Shown here: positions 8,403 to 17,057 of the stretch, piece by piece
Position numbering within the stretch: the stretch's first letter is position 1
Layout of the letters: every line of letters starts with the position of its first letter
Source of the DNA: Terasakiispira papahanaumokuakeensis
GTDB lineage: Bacteria > Pseudomonadota > Gammaproteobacteria > Pseudomonadales > Halomonadaceae
Assembly (NCBI RefSeq): GCF_001709345.1
Contig: NZ_MDTQ01000001.1
Location: forward strand, 2,579,202-2,643,201
Length of the DNA stretch: 64,000 bases
Direction: 5' to 3'
Translations under genes and position numbers: made by a program
Notes under the pieces: generated by a model
The model's database searches: none
What the model was told of the DNA's origin: nothing
Seen by the model: only the letters and a program-made list of their open reading frames with translations

Positions 8403-8492
8403 TGGTCGCTACTTAATCAATATTGGTTCAAGCCCAAAGAACCCCGTAATTTCTGAATCACAGGGTTGATTACTGATGATTACGGAGAGGCC

Positions 8493-9614
8493 ATGTCCGC
8501 CACTATTCATTCTATCGAAGCGATTCTCGTCGACATCCCGACGATTCGCCCTCATAAGCTTTCGATGACCACCATGGGCGTTCAGAGCATGGTGATCGTG
8601 CGGATCAAGGACTCTGAAGGGCTTGAAGGCCTTGGCGAAGCCACAACTATCGGCGGCCTCTCATACGGCCCGGAAAGCCCAGAGAGCATTAAGCTGACGA
8701 TCGATACCTACTTCAAACCACAGCTGATCGGGCAGCTTGCTGACAATATCAATACTCTACGGGTAATGCTAGAACGCTCAACCCGCGGCAACCGGCTGGC
8801 TAAATCGGCTATTGAAACCGCCCTTTGGGATCTGTATGGCAAGCGTACGGGCCGTTCACTTAGCGCCCTTTTAGGGGGTGCGGTGCATTCACATCTTCCG
8901 GTGCTGTGGACTCTCGCCAGCGGCGATACCACACAAGATATTCATGAGGCATTGGGCTTCATCGAAACTCGCCGCCACTGTGATTTCAAGCTCAAGATCG
9001 GCAGCCGGGCCTTGATGGAGGACATCCGCCATGTGGCCGCGATAAAAGAAGCCGTTGGGGATACGGCCAGTGTCCGTGTTGATGTCAATCAAGCCTGGGA
9101 TGAATCTACCGCGGCCAAAGGCATGGCGGAGCTACAGGCGGCCGGGATTGATTTAGTCGAGCAGCCGACACCGATGGCGGACTTAGCCAGCCTGGTGCGC
9201 CTGTCCGAGAAGTTTCATCTCCCCATCCTGGCCGATGAGGCTGTTGCGAATGCCAAGGATCTTTACCACCTCGCGGCTCTGGGGTTCAGCGGTGCGGTGG
9301 CCATGAAAATCGCCAAGGCAGGCGGTCCCTTACGCGCACTCGAACAAGCCGCTGTGGCATCAGCAGCGGGGATCGGCTTGTACGGTGGCACCCTGCTAGA
9401 AGGCACGATCGGCACAACCGCCGCCCTACATGCTTGGTCGACCTGTGAAAAGCTGCACTGGGGCACTGAGATGTTTGGTCCGTTACTAATGAAAGATGAC
9501 ATCGTCATTCAGCCACTGAACTTCCATAACAACGGTGTTGATCTACCCACCGGGCCGGGCCTTGGCATTGAGATCGATGAAGAGAAGCTGGCGTTTTATC
9601 GCCGTAAAGACTGA
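8493..9614 (+). CDS. catB: Muconate cycloisomerase
   Basis: Converts cis,cis-muconate to muconolactone. The start at 8493 follows a GGAGAGG ribosome site and gives 373 residues, the normal CatB length; an upstream in-frame TTG at 8466 is not needed. Enolase-superfamily marks are visible: the catalytic Lys pair in FKLKIGS, metal ligands in VRVDVNQAWD, VEQP and ADEAV, and the capping loop near the N-terminus (IRPHKLSMTTMG). It is the first gene of the cat genes read away from catR, and is followed by a five-copy 16-bp repeat before catC. Confidence 0.95.
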   Translation: MSATIHSIEAILVDIPTIRPHKLSMTTMGVQSMVIVRIKDSEGLEGLGEATTIGGLSYGPESPESIKLTIDTYFKPQLIGQLADNINTLRVMLERSTRGNRLAKSAIETALWDLYGKRTGRSLSALLGGAVHSHLPVLWTLASGDTTQDIHEALGFIETRRHCDFKLKIGSRALMEDIRHVAAIKEAVGDTASVRVDVNQAWDESTAAKGMAELQAAGIDLVEQPTPMADLASLVRLSEKFHLPILADEAVANAKDLYHLAALGFSGAVAMKIAKAGGPLRALEQAAVASAAGIGLYGGTLLEGTIGTTAALHAWSTCEKLHWGTEMFGPLLMKDDIVIQPLNFHNNGVDLPTGPGLGIEIDEEKLAFYRRKD

Positions 9615-9635
9615 GCTGCGCCAACGGTCATCACA

Positions 9636-9716
9636 CTTCAACCCAAGTAAAACTTAACCAGAGCAAATCTTAAACCGAGCAAAGCTTAACCCGAACAAAG
9701 CTTAACCCAAGCAAAG
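9636..9716. repeat. 16-bp tandem repeat, 5 copies, between catB and catC
   Basis: Consecutive units vary around CTTAACCCGAGCAAAG (first copy 17 bp and most diverged, last two nearly identical). The array takes up most of the 127-bp catB-catC gap and ends about 25 bp before the catC start. No open frame or regulator site explains it. Confidence 0.9.
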
Positions 9717-9741
9717 CGCTACCAGCACAGGGGAGAGAAAA

Positions 9742-10032
9742 ATGCTGTTCAAAGTCGAGATGACCGTGAAGATCCCGCACGACATGCCCGAAGAGATCGC
9801 CGCCGACATCAAGGCGCGAGAAAAAGCCTATGCGCAAAAGCTGCAAGCGCAAGGTCAGTGGCTCCATCTATGGCGTGTTGCGGGGAGCTACGCCAATGTC
9901 AGCATCTTCGATGTCCAAAGCAATGAAGAGCTTCAAGAGATCATCAGCCAGCTACCACTATTCCCTTACATGGAGATCAGCGTCGCACCTTTATGCCGAC
10001 ACCCTTCATCAATCCATGAGGATGATCGCTAA
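9742..10032 (+). CDS. catC: Muconolactone delta-isomerase
   Basis: Isomerises muconolactone to beta-ketoadipate enol-lactone, the PcaD substrate. The 96-residue protein begins MLFKVEMTVKIPHDMP and contains ADIKAREKAYAQKLQ and GQWLHLWRVAGSYANVSIFD, all typical of the small decameric CatC fold. The ribosome site GGGGAGAG precedes the start. It lies between catB and catA on the same strand, the usual neighbourhood. Confidence 0.95.
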   Translation: MLFKVEMTVKIPHDMPEEIAADIKAREKAYAQKLQAQGQWLHLWRVAGSYANVSIFDVQSNEELQEIISQLPLFPYMEISVAPLCRHPSSIHEDDR

Positions 10033-10082
10033 CCCCCGAAACCCGCTAAACCAATGGCGTCGGTGAGCCATCGCTTGTGTTC

Positions 10083-10201
10083 ATAAGAGCACCTGACCGT
10101 TGACCATAAAAGCACCTGACCATAAGAGCACGGGGCAAATCACAACATTCATCGAGTCATAACAACCATCGAGTCACAACAACCATCGAGTCATAACAAC
10201 A
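10083..10201. repeat. Two tandem arrays before catA (16 bp x3 and 17 bp x3)
   Basis: CATAAGAGCACCTGAC occurs three times (10083, 10106, 10122; the first is followed by a 7-bp insert and the last is cut short). CATCGAGTCATAACAAC follows as three nearly perfect copies at 10151-10201. Together they fill most of the gap between catC and catA. Confidence 0.9.
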
Positions 10202-10224
10202 ATAATGTAATGGAGTGAGTCAAA

Positions 10225-11217
10225 ATGACCGTACAAACAGCGACTGTTAACACAGTGTCCATTAGAACCATGCAATCCGCAGAGGTGAAAGAGCTGCTAC
10301 ACAAAGTCGCCGGTTTCAATAAAACGGGCGGAAATGAGCGGGCCAAGCAAGTGGTTCACCGTGTGATGCATGATGTTTTCCAGATCATTGAAGATCTCGA
10401 TATCACGCCGGAGGAGTTTTGGCAGGCCGTTTACTACATCAATGAGTTAGGCCAGAACAGTGAAGCCTCATTGCTGGCGCCCGGCCTAGGAATGGATAAG
10501 TACCTGGATATCCGTCTTGATGCGGAAGATGAGCAAGCAGGCTTGAGCGGTGGAACACCACGCACCATTGAGGGGCCGCTTTATGTCGCTGGGGCGCCAC
10601 AACATCATGCGTTTGCCCGGATGGACGATGGTACTGATAGCGCCGCCGAAGTCATGATACTGACCGGACAGATCCTCGATCAAGATGGCCAGCCGCTAGC
10701 CAACGCGGTGGTCGATGTCTGGCACGCCGATAGTAAAGGGGGCTACTCTTATTTTGATCGCTCCCAGAGTGAGTACAATCTGCGTCGCCGCATCACGACC
10801 GATGAACAAGGGCGCTACACCGCGCGCTCGATCATTCCATCCGGTTACGGCTGCCCGCCGGAAGGCCCGACCCAAAAGCTGTTGAATCAACTCGGTCGTC
10901 ACGGTAATCGCCCCGCCCATATCCATTTCTTTATCTCGAAACCGGGTTACAAACACCTGACCACCCAGATCAACCTGGCCGGTGACGAATACACTTACGA
11001 TGATTTCGCCTTCGCCACACGCGATGAGTTGGTCGTTGACGCTCACCGTATTGAAGACCCCGCCGAGGCCGCGTCTTTCGGCCTAGCGCAGCCGTTTACC
11101 AAGGTCGAGTTCAACATCCAGCTAGTGCCGACCGAAAGAACAGAACTGCAAACACGTCATCAACGCCAGCGAGCGCTGGAAAGCGAAGTCACTGAATCCC
11201 AACCGACAACCGCTTAA
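10225..11217 (+). CDS. catA: Catechol 1,2-dioxygenase
   Basis: Intradiol ring-cleaving enzyme that turns catechol and O2 into cis,cis-muconate. The non-heme Fe(III) ligands can be placed: Tyr174 in GGYSYFD, Tyr208 in SGYGCPPEGPTQ, and His232 and His234 in RPAHIHFF. The N-terminal helical dimer domain covers about residues 20-110. At 330 residues it is slightly longer than typical CatA (about 310), with extra residues at both ends. The start is supported by a GGAG ribosome site. It lies between catC and benA, so one regulator may drive catechol formation and cleavage together. Confidence 0.96.
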   Translation: MTVQTATVNTVSIRTMQSAEVKELLHKVAGFNKTGGNERAKQVVHRVMHDVFQIIEDLDITPEEFWQAVYYINELGQNSEASLLAPGLGMDKYLDIRLDAEDEQAGLSGGTPRTIEGPLYVAGAPQHHAFARMDDGTDSAAEVMILTGQILDQDGQPLANAVVDVWHADSKGGYSYFDRSQSEYNLRRRITTDEQGRYTARSIIPSGYGCPPEGPTQKLLNQLGRHGNRPAHIHFFISKPGYKHLTTQINLAGDEYTYDDFAFATRDELVVDAHRIEDPAEAASFGLAQPFTKVEFNIQLVPTERTELQTRHQRQRALESEVTESQPTTA

Positions 11218-11230
11218 GCCCCAAAATAAG

Positions 11231-11270
11231 CGCCCACCGGCTTGTCCTGTCAGGCTGGTGGGGCGGCTTT
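11231..11270 (+). terminator. Hairpin after catA, possible attenuator
   Basis: CGCCCACCGGC pairs with GCTGGTGGGGCG (one bulged G) around a 12-nt loop, followed by only a short T stretch (CTTTAT). It may weaken, rather than stop, read-through from catBCA into benABCDK. Confidence 0.5.
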
Positions 11271-11374
11271 ATGCACGATGCACGGGATGCACGGGGTTGA
11301 TAACAACGGCAGATCACCAAGACAGGCAGCCATATCAGCATATGGCCATATAACAACAATATGGAGTGACAGTC

Positions 11375-12748
11375 ATGAGTCGCCAACTCGATCAACTTGA
11401 AAAGAAAATTGTGAATGCTGTCGAGGCGGATGCAAAAAATGGTCGCTATCGTTGCGATCGCAGTATTTTCACCGATAAAACGCTGTTTGAACTGGAGATG
11501 AAGCATATCTTCGAGGGCAATTGGGTGTTCCTGGCACATGAGAGCCAAATTGAAGCCCCTGGGGATTACTACACCGCCTATATCGGCCGTCAGCCAGTGA
11601 TGATCACCCACACCCAAGCAGGTGAACTCAAGGCGATGCTCAACACCTGCTCACACCGTGGCGCGACCTTGTGCCGTAAGAAGCATGGCAACAAAAGCTC
11701 ATTCACTTGCCCCTTCCACGGCTGGACGTTCAAGAACGATGGTCGCTTACTCAAAGCCAAAGATCAGAAAAAAGGCGGCTATCCCGCAAGCTTTAATCAT
11801 GAGGGGTCTCATGACTTGAAGCCGCTGCCTCGTTTCGGCAACTACCGTGGCTTTCTGTTTGGTAGCTTAAATCCTGACGTGCTGCCACTGGAGCAATACC
11901 TCGGCGAAACCACCAAGGTGATTGATGCCATGGTCGACCAAGCCGAAGAAGGCATCGAAATCCTACGCGGGGCCTCCACCTATACCTATGAAGGCAATTG
12001 GAAACTGACTGCCGAAAATGGCGCCGATGGTTATCACGTCAGTACCGTGCATTGGAACTATCTCTCGACCATGGGCCAGCGCAATTACGAGAAAGGCGGC
12101 ACCGAGGCGGTCGATGCCAAGAGCTGGTCTAACGAAGGCGGTTTCTACGCGTTCGAGCACGGCCACATGATGCTGTGGACACGCCTGACTAACCCGGAAG
12201 TTCGTCCGATATATCAGCACCTCGATCGCCTGGAAAAAACACTCGGCGCGCCAAGAGCCGACTTCATCGTGCGGACAACAAAGAATCTGTGCCTGTATCC
12301 CAATGTCTATCTGATGGATCAGTTCTCCACCCAGATTCGGGTGCTACGCCCCATCGATGTCGATAAGACTGAAATCACGATTTATTGCTGGGCCCCTAAA
12401 GGCGAATCAGCCGAGAGCCGAGCCAAACGGCTGCGCCAGTATGAAGATTTCTTCAATGTCTCGGGCATGGGCACGCCCGATGATTTAGAGGAGTTTCGTG
12501 GCTGCCAAGAGGGCTATCAGGCCAAAGGTCTGAAATGGAATGACATGAGCCGAGGCGCCCAACATTGGATCGAAGGGCCTGACGAATGGGCCAAGCGTAT
12601 TGAAATGAAGCCCATTCTAAGTGGCGTGCGCCCAGAGGATGAAGGGCTTTACGTCACCCACCACCAACACTGGGTCGCTGAAATGTCCAAGGCCGTTGAA
12701 ACTGAGCGCGCACAGTTGATTGCCCTGTCAGAGGAGGTGTCCCCATGA
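11375..12748 (+). CDS. benA: Benzoate 1,2-dioxygenase, large (alpha) subunit
   Basis: Catalytic subunit of the two-component Rieske dioxygenase that converts benzoate to the 1,2-cis-diol carboxylate. The Rieske [2Fe-2S] ligands are Cys92/His94 ([11 protein letters not shown]) and Cys112/His115 (CPFHGW). The mononuclear iron site is marked by [14 protein letters not shown]. The start at 11375 is chosen from the GGAG ribosome site; the GTG at 11366 would add three residues. The length of 457 is normal. The last 4 bp overlap benB, and the order benABCD is the standard operon. Confidence 0.95.
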   Translation: MSRQLDQLEKKIVNAVEADAKNGRYRCDRSIFTDKTLFELEMKHIFEGNWVFLAHESQIEAPGDYYTAYIGRQPVMITHTQAGELKAMLNTCSHRGATLCRKKHGNKSSFTCPFHGWTFKNDGRLLKAKDQKKGGYPASFNHEGSHDLKPLPRFGNYRGFLFGSLNPDVLPLEQYLGETTKVIDAMVDQAEEGIEILRGASTYTYEGNWKLTAENGADGYHVSTVHWNYLSTMGQRNYEKGGTEAVDAKSWSNEGGFYAFEHGHMMLWTRLTNPEVRPIYQHLDRLEKTLGAPRADFIVRTTKNLCLYPNVYLMDQFSTQIRVLRPIDVDKTEITIYCWAPKGESAESRAKRLRQYEDFFNVSGMGTPDDLEEFRGCQEGYQAKGLKWNDMSRGAQHWIEGPDEWAKRIEMKPILSGVRPEDEGLYVTHHQHWVAEMSKAVETERAQLIALSEEVSP

Positions 12749-13236
12749 GCATGAGCTTTGAACAAATTCAGGCGTTCATTTTCCGAGAAGCACGATTGCT
12801 GGACGATCGCGAATGGGATGAGTGGCTCAAGTGCTACCACGAAAATGTCACTTATTGGATGCCCGCCTGGACTGATGACGATGAGCTGACTGAAGACCCT
12901 CAAACCGAGGTTTCTCTCATCTATTACCCCAATCGAGATGGGCTTGAAGATCGCGTTCACCGGCTCAAAACGGAGCGTTCCGGCGCCAGCTCTCTACCAG
13001 AACCGCGCACTGTCCACCTCACCTCCAATCTCGAAATCCTGGCACGAGAAGGATGCACAGTGAAAGTGCGCTTTAACTGGCAGACCCATAGCCACCGCTA
13101 TCACAAGACGCACAGTTTTTTCGGTACCTCTTTCTACACCCTAGATTGCAGTGATGAACAGCCGCTGATTATCGACAAAAAAGTGATTCTGAAAAACGAC
13201 TACATCAATCAGGTGATCGACATTTATCACCTGTAA
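12745..13236 (+). CDS. benB: Benzoate 1,2-dioxygenase, small (beta) subunit
   Basis: The 163-residue beta subunit (SnoaL-like cone fold) of the alpha3beta3 dioxygenase. Typical segments are [18 protein letters not shown] near the start and the C-terminal [17 protein letters not shown]. It is structural rather than catalytic. The start overlaps the benA stop as ATGA with a strong GAGGAGGT ribosome site, so the two subunits are translationally coupled. Sequence covering its stop codon (CTGTAATTGA) recurs 30 bp later, just before benC. Confidence 0.93.
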   Translation: MSMSFEQIQAFIFREARLLDDREWDEWLKCYHENVTYWMPAWTDDDELTEDPQTEVSLIYYPNRDGLEDRVHRLKTERSGASSLPEPRTVHLTSNLEILAREGCTVKVRFNWQTHSHRYHKTHSFFGTSFYTLDCSDEQPLIIDKKVILKNDYINQVIDIYHL

Positions 13237-13270
13237 TTGAACCAGCGGTCATCGCACCCGCTGTAATTGA
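13231..13270. repeat. Direct repeat spanning the benB stop
   Basis: CTGTAATTGA at 13231-13240 contains the benB stop codon and is repeated exactly at 13261-13270, next to the benC ribosome site. Confidence 0.65.
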
Positions 13271-13284
13271 TGAAGGAGTACATC

Positions 13285-14343
13285 ATGACTTACCAAGTGG
13301 CGCTGAATTTTGAAGATGGTGTCACCCGAGTGATCACCTGTAATACGGGTGAAACCGTACTCGACGCCTCCTATCGTGCGCAATTGAATCTCCCCATGGA
13401 CTGCTCCGATGGCGTTTGCGGCACCTGCAAGGGCGCATGTCACCAAGGCCAATTCGACCTAGGTGAAGACTATCTTGACGAAGCCCTTTCAGATGAAGAA
13501 GTTGAGCAGGGCATGGTCCTGACCTGTCAGATGGTGCCGGAAAGTGACTGCGTCGTGGAAATTCCCGCCGCCTTCTCACTGTGTAATAAATCTAAAAACA
13601 GCGCGATCAACGGCACTGTAGATGAAGTGAACTTACTCTCACCGACGGCCATTGAGCTCAAGATCACGGCGGATGCCGATATCGGATTTCTGCCAGGTCA
13701 GTACGTCAATATCCAAGTCCCCGGCACCGATGAGCAGCGCGCCTATTCCTTTAGCTCCCGTCCAGGCAGTCGCCAGTTGAGCTTTTTGATTCGTAACGTG
13801 CCAGGGGGCTTGATGAGTTCATGGCTCGTGGAACAGGCCAAAAGCGGGGATCAAGTCTCGCTAACCGGCCCAATGGGGGTATTTTATCAGCGCGCCGTGG
13901 AACGCCCTGTACTGATGCTGGCTGGAGGCACCGGGTTAGCACCATTTTTGGCCATGCTCGAAGCCTTACAGGAGAAAGGCTGTGAACACCCCACTCACTT
14001 GATCTATGGCGTTACCCACGATGAAGACCTGGTAGGTGTCGAAGCATTGGAAGCCTGGGCTCAACAGCTCGAACATTTCAGTTTCAAAACAGTGGTCGCC
14101 GACGAATCCAGTCAGCACCCACTTAAAGGCTTCGTGACTCAGCATATGCAAGACGCGCCCATCAATGATGGGGATGTCGATGTTTATCTTTGCGGGCCGC
14201 CGCCGATGGTGGATGCCGTGCTCAAACACTTCAATGCACAAGGCATCACGCCGCACTCATTCTATTACGAAAAATTCACCCCCAATGTCCAAGCGCCTCA
14301 TGACGCAGGCGCCTCGAATCAGCAAGCGGAGCATGTCGCATGA
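13285..14343 (+). CDS. benC: Benzoate dioxygenase reductase (ferredoxin-NAD reductase)
   Basis: Passes electrons from NADH through FAD and a plant-type [2Fe-2S] cluster to BenA. The N-terminal ferredoxin domain has the ligand pattern CSDGVCGTCKGAC, with the fourth Cys in LTCQM. The FAD-binding barrel shows RAYSFSS, and the NAD domain shows LAGGTGLAPFLAML and the C-terminal YLCGPPPMVDAV. The start at 13285 follows AAGGAG; an in-frame ATG at 13267 lies before this site. The 352-residue length is usual. Its stop overlaps benD. Confidence 0.94.
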   Translation: MTYQVALNFEDGVTRVITCNTGETVLDASYRAQLNLPMDCSDGVCGTCKGACHQGQFDLGEDYLDEALSDEEVEQGMVLTCQMVPESDCVVEIPAAFSLCNKSKNSAINGTVDEVNLLSPTAIELKITADADIGFLPGQYVNIQVPGTDEQRAYSFSSRPGSRQLSFLIRNVPGGLMSSWLVEQAKSGDQVSLTGPMGVFYQRAVERPVLMLAGGTGLAPFLAMLEALQEKGCEHPTHLIYGVTHDEDLVGVEALEAWAQQLEHFSFKTVVADESSQHPLKGFVTQHMQDAPINDGDVDVYLCGPPPMVDAVLKHFNAQGITPHSFYYEKFTPNVQAPHDAGASNQQAEHVA

Positions 14344-15119
14344 AGGCACGATTCAGTAATAAAGTCATGGTCGTGACCGGTGCGGCCCAAGGCATTGGCA
14401 AGCGTGTGGCCGAGCTGGCCGCTGATGAAGGGGCACATGTGGTGCTGGTCGATAGGGCCGATTATGTCCACGGGCTTGCCACTGAGTTGCAGGCTCGAGG
14501 GGTCGATGCTTTGGCCGTACAGGCGGATCTAGAAACCTGGGAAGGTGCGGAAAAGACGATGGCCCGCGCCCATGAGCGCTTCGGCCAAATCGACATTCTG
14601 ATCAACAATGTCGGTGGCACCATTTGGGCACAGCCTTTTGAGCACTATCAACCGGCACAAATCCAAAAAGAAATACAACGCTCACTGTTTCCCACCCTGT
14701 GGTGTTGCCGAGCGGTCCTGCCTTACATGGTCGAACAGAAGAGCGGCGTCATTGTGAATGTTTCTTCTGTGGCGACTCGGGGCCTGATGCGCGTGCCTTA
14801 TGGCGCCGCCAAAGGTGGAGTCAATGCGATAACCGCCAATCTCGCCTTCGAGTACGCCGAACAGGGCATTCGTGTGAACGCCACCGCGCCCGGTGGTACT
14901 GAAGCCCCGACACGACTGACCCCGAGGAATACTGAAGCTCAAGGGGAGCGTGAAAAAAGTTGGTATCAATCCCTGATCGACCAAACCCGTGATAGCAGCT
15001 TGATGCATCGCTACGGCACCCTTGACGAACAAGCCGAGCCGATACTGTTTTTGGCCTCTGATGCCGCCAGCTATATCACCGGCACCGTGCTACCTGTTGC
15101 AGGAGGCGATCTGGGGTAA
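14340..15119 (+). CDS. benD: 1,6-dihydroxycyclohexa-2,4-diene-1-carboxylate dehydrogenase
   Basis: Short-chain dehydrogenase that oxidises and decarboxylates the benzoate cis-diol to catechol with NAD+. The cofactor motif TGAAQGIG is at about residues 13-20, NNVG follows near 90, the catalytic Ser is in VNVSSVA, and the YxxxK pair is in PYGAAKGG. The length of 259 is typical. The start is an ATGA overlap with the benC stop, which with the operon position makes BenD much more likely than another SDR. Confidence 0.94.
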   Translation: MKARFSNKVMVVTGAAQGIGKRVAELAADEGAHVVLVDRADYVHGLATELQARGVDALAVQADLETWEGAEKTMARAHERFGQIDILINNVGGTIWAQPFEHYQPAQIQKEIQRSLFPTLWCCRAVLPYMVEQKSGVIVNVSSVATRGLMRVPYGAAKGGVNAITANLAFEYAEQGIRVNATAPGGTEAPTRLTPRNTEAQGEREKSWYQSLIDQTRDSSLMHRYGTLDEQAEPILFLASDAASYITGTVLPVAGGDLG

Positions 15120-15223
15120 GGCGCTCAACGCCTTGCCCATTCATCAACCTTAATTCACCTCATTCAGTAGCGATAACACAGTCCTGACCCTCCAAACATA
15201 AAGACAATAACAAGGGCCATATC

Positions 15224-16570
15224 ATGAGACATCTGGACGTAAGTCATGTCATTGACCATGCCAAATTCAGCCCCTTCCATTGGAAAGTGCTCTTCTGGTG
15301 CACCCTGATCATCATTTTCGATGGCTATGATCTGGTGATTTATGGGGTCGTCCTCCCATTACTGATGGCACAGTGGGCACTCAGCCCCTACGTCGCCGGG
15401 CTTTTAGGCAGCAGTGCCTTATTTGGCATGATGTTCGGCGCAATGGGGTTTGGCATGCTGTCCGACAAGCTCGGGCGCAAGAAAACCATCTTAATATGCG
15501 TGGTGCTGTTCAGCGTGACGACGGTGATTAACGGCTTGGCCACGACCCCCTGGCAATTCGGCATTCTGCGTTTTATCGCAGGGCTTGGCATTGGCGGAGT
15601 GATGCCTAATGTGGTCTCACTGATGAGTGAGTACTCACCTAAAAAAAGTAGAAGCACACTGGTGGCCCTGATGTTTTCGGGCTATGCCGTCGGCGGTATG
15701 ATGTCAGCGGGGCTTGGCATCTGGATCGTCCCCAATTTCGGCTGGGAAATCATGTTCTATCTGGCGGTGGTGCCGCTCTTGTTGTTGCCGTTAATAATGA
15801 AGTTTCTCCCCGAGTCAGTCGCTTTCTTGATGGCTCAGAAACGAGATCGCGATGTCCGTACAATTCTGCATAAGCTTGATCCTGATCTGAACTTGACGGC
15901 TGAAGATCAGCTTACAGCGCCAGTCACGAAGGAAAGCAAGGCCTCTGTACTGGCGCTGTTTCGTGGCGGACGCGCCTTCAGCACGACCATGTTTTGGACC
16001 GCCTTCTTCTGTTGCTTATTGATGGTCTATGCACTGGGCTCTTGGTTGCCGAAGTTAATGTCCATGGCCGGATACGCCCTCAGCTCTAGCCTGATGTTCC
16101 TGATGGTACTGAATATCGGCGCGATTATTGGCGCTGTTGGCGGTGGCTGGCTGGCCGACCGCTTCTCTCTGCGAGCAGTGCTGGTCTCTTTCTTTATCTT
16201 GGGATCGGTGTCATTAATGATGCTGGGCTATGAACACCCCATGGGATTACTGTACACCCTGATGGGCATTGCAGGGGCCACCACCATTGGCTCCCAGATA
16301 CTGCTTTATGCCTATGTGGCGCAGTACTATCCGACAACGATTCGGTCGACAGGATTAGGCTGGGCTTCCGGTATCGGGCGTAACGGTGCCATCGTCGGGC
16401 CTATGTTAGGCGGTACTCTGCTGGCACTGGCGCTGCCTCATCACCAGAACTTCTTGGCGTTAGCCATACCCGGAGCGATCGCCACTGTCGCCATCGCACT
16501 GGTCGACCGACGCTTTAAACTATCAGTGCAAGGCCCGAATAAGTCCTCTCTGGAAGCCAGTCATCGTTAA
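15224..16570 (+). CDS. benK: Benzoate/aromatic acid MFS transporter
   Basis: A 448-residue major facilitator protein of the aromatic acid:H+ symporter family with twelve hydrophobic segments. The diagnostic DGYDLVIYG in the first helix contains the acidic pair known to be needed in PcaK and BenK, and the loop motif GMLSDKLGRKKT between helices 2 and 3 is present. It follows benD by 104 bp on the same strand and is closed by a terminator, so benzoate import is the best call; related PcaK proteins carry 4-hydroxybenzoate. Confidence 0.88.
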   Translation: MRHLDVSHVIDHAKFSPFHWKVLFWCTLIIIFDGYDLVIYGVVLPLLMAQWALSPYVAGLLGSSALFGMMFGAMGFGMLSDKLGRKKTILICVVLFSVTTVINGLATTPWQFGILRFIAGLGIGGVMPNVVSLMSEYSPKKSRSTLVALMFSGYAVGGMMSAGLGIWIVPNFGWEIMFYLAVVPLLLLPLIMKFLPESVAFLMAQKRDRDVRTILHKLDPDLNLTAEDQLTAPVTKESKASVLALFRGGRAFSTTMFWTAFFCCLLMVYALGSWLPKLMSMAGYALSSSLMFLMVLNIGAIIGAVGGGWLADRFSLRAVLVSFFILGSVSLMMLGYEHPMGLLYTLMGIAGATTIGSQILLYAYVAQYYPTTIRSTGLGWASGIGRNGAIVGPMLGGTLLALALPHHQNFLALAIPGAIATVAIALVDRRFKLSVQGPNKSSLEASHR

Positions 16571-16611
16571 GCCCCGTCATTGTTACCACCACCATGGCAG
16601 GCACTTTCACT

Positions 16612-16642
16612 CGCCCCGCATGAGGTAACGCGGGGCGTTTTT
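16612..16642 (+). terminator. Rho-independent terminator after benK
   Basis: CGCCCCGC pairs with GCGGGGCG around a 10-nt loop, followed by TTTTT. It closes the cat-ben transcription region. Confidence 0.9.
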
Positions 16643-16866
16643 CAGCAGTGTCAACACAACACATTGCCGTGACTGCTTTGATCTGAAGATATCACACAGA
16701 CCTAATCGAGCAAAAAATATGTACTTTCCGCTTAGATGAATGCTATTCAGCTCGATACAGTCTTAACTATTCCATTCTAGGGATAGTACGGTTCTCTCAT
16801 GTCTATGTTCGGCTTCATGTCAGTCGGCTCTTAAACACACTTATTTTCTTGTTGGATGACCAAGAG

Positions 16867-16880
16867 CTGATCAAGGTCAG
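16867..16880. promoter_or_regulatory. Anr/Fnr-like box upstream of ccoN
   Basis: CTGATCAAGGTCAG keeps the TGAT-N6-TCA core of the Anr/Fnr box TTGAT-N4-ATCAA but has mismatched outer bases. It lies about 180 bp before the ccoN start. The rest of 16643-17057 holds no gene I can support; the leader contains a weak hairpin around 16918-16950. Confidence 0.5.
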
Positions 16881-17057
16881 CATCAAGTTCAACTTATTCA
16901 ACTAAACTGAACAAGATCCTGTCAGGCAGGGCCTTTTTAAGCCCTTCAGGACACTGGCTTCACAACCGTTGACTTGCATCATGGCCCAGCTTCGCCACTT
17001 CCAAGACACTGGCGGCTGGATTCCTCCATTAAAAAATTGCTGTTATGGGAACCTGAC

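Noticed and set aside
12649-12960. Antisense open frame across the benA-benB junction
   Set aside because: It is a shadow of two well-supported dioxygenase genes.
16643-17057. Longer ccoN N-terminus or a small gene before ccoN
   Set aside because: The extension to 16974 has no ribosome site and no family match; the rest shows no open frame with support.
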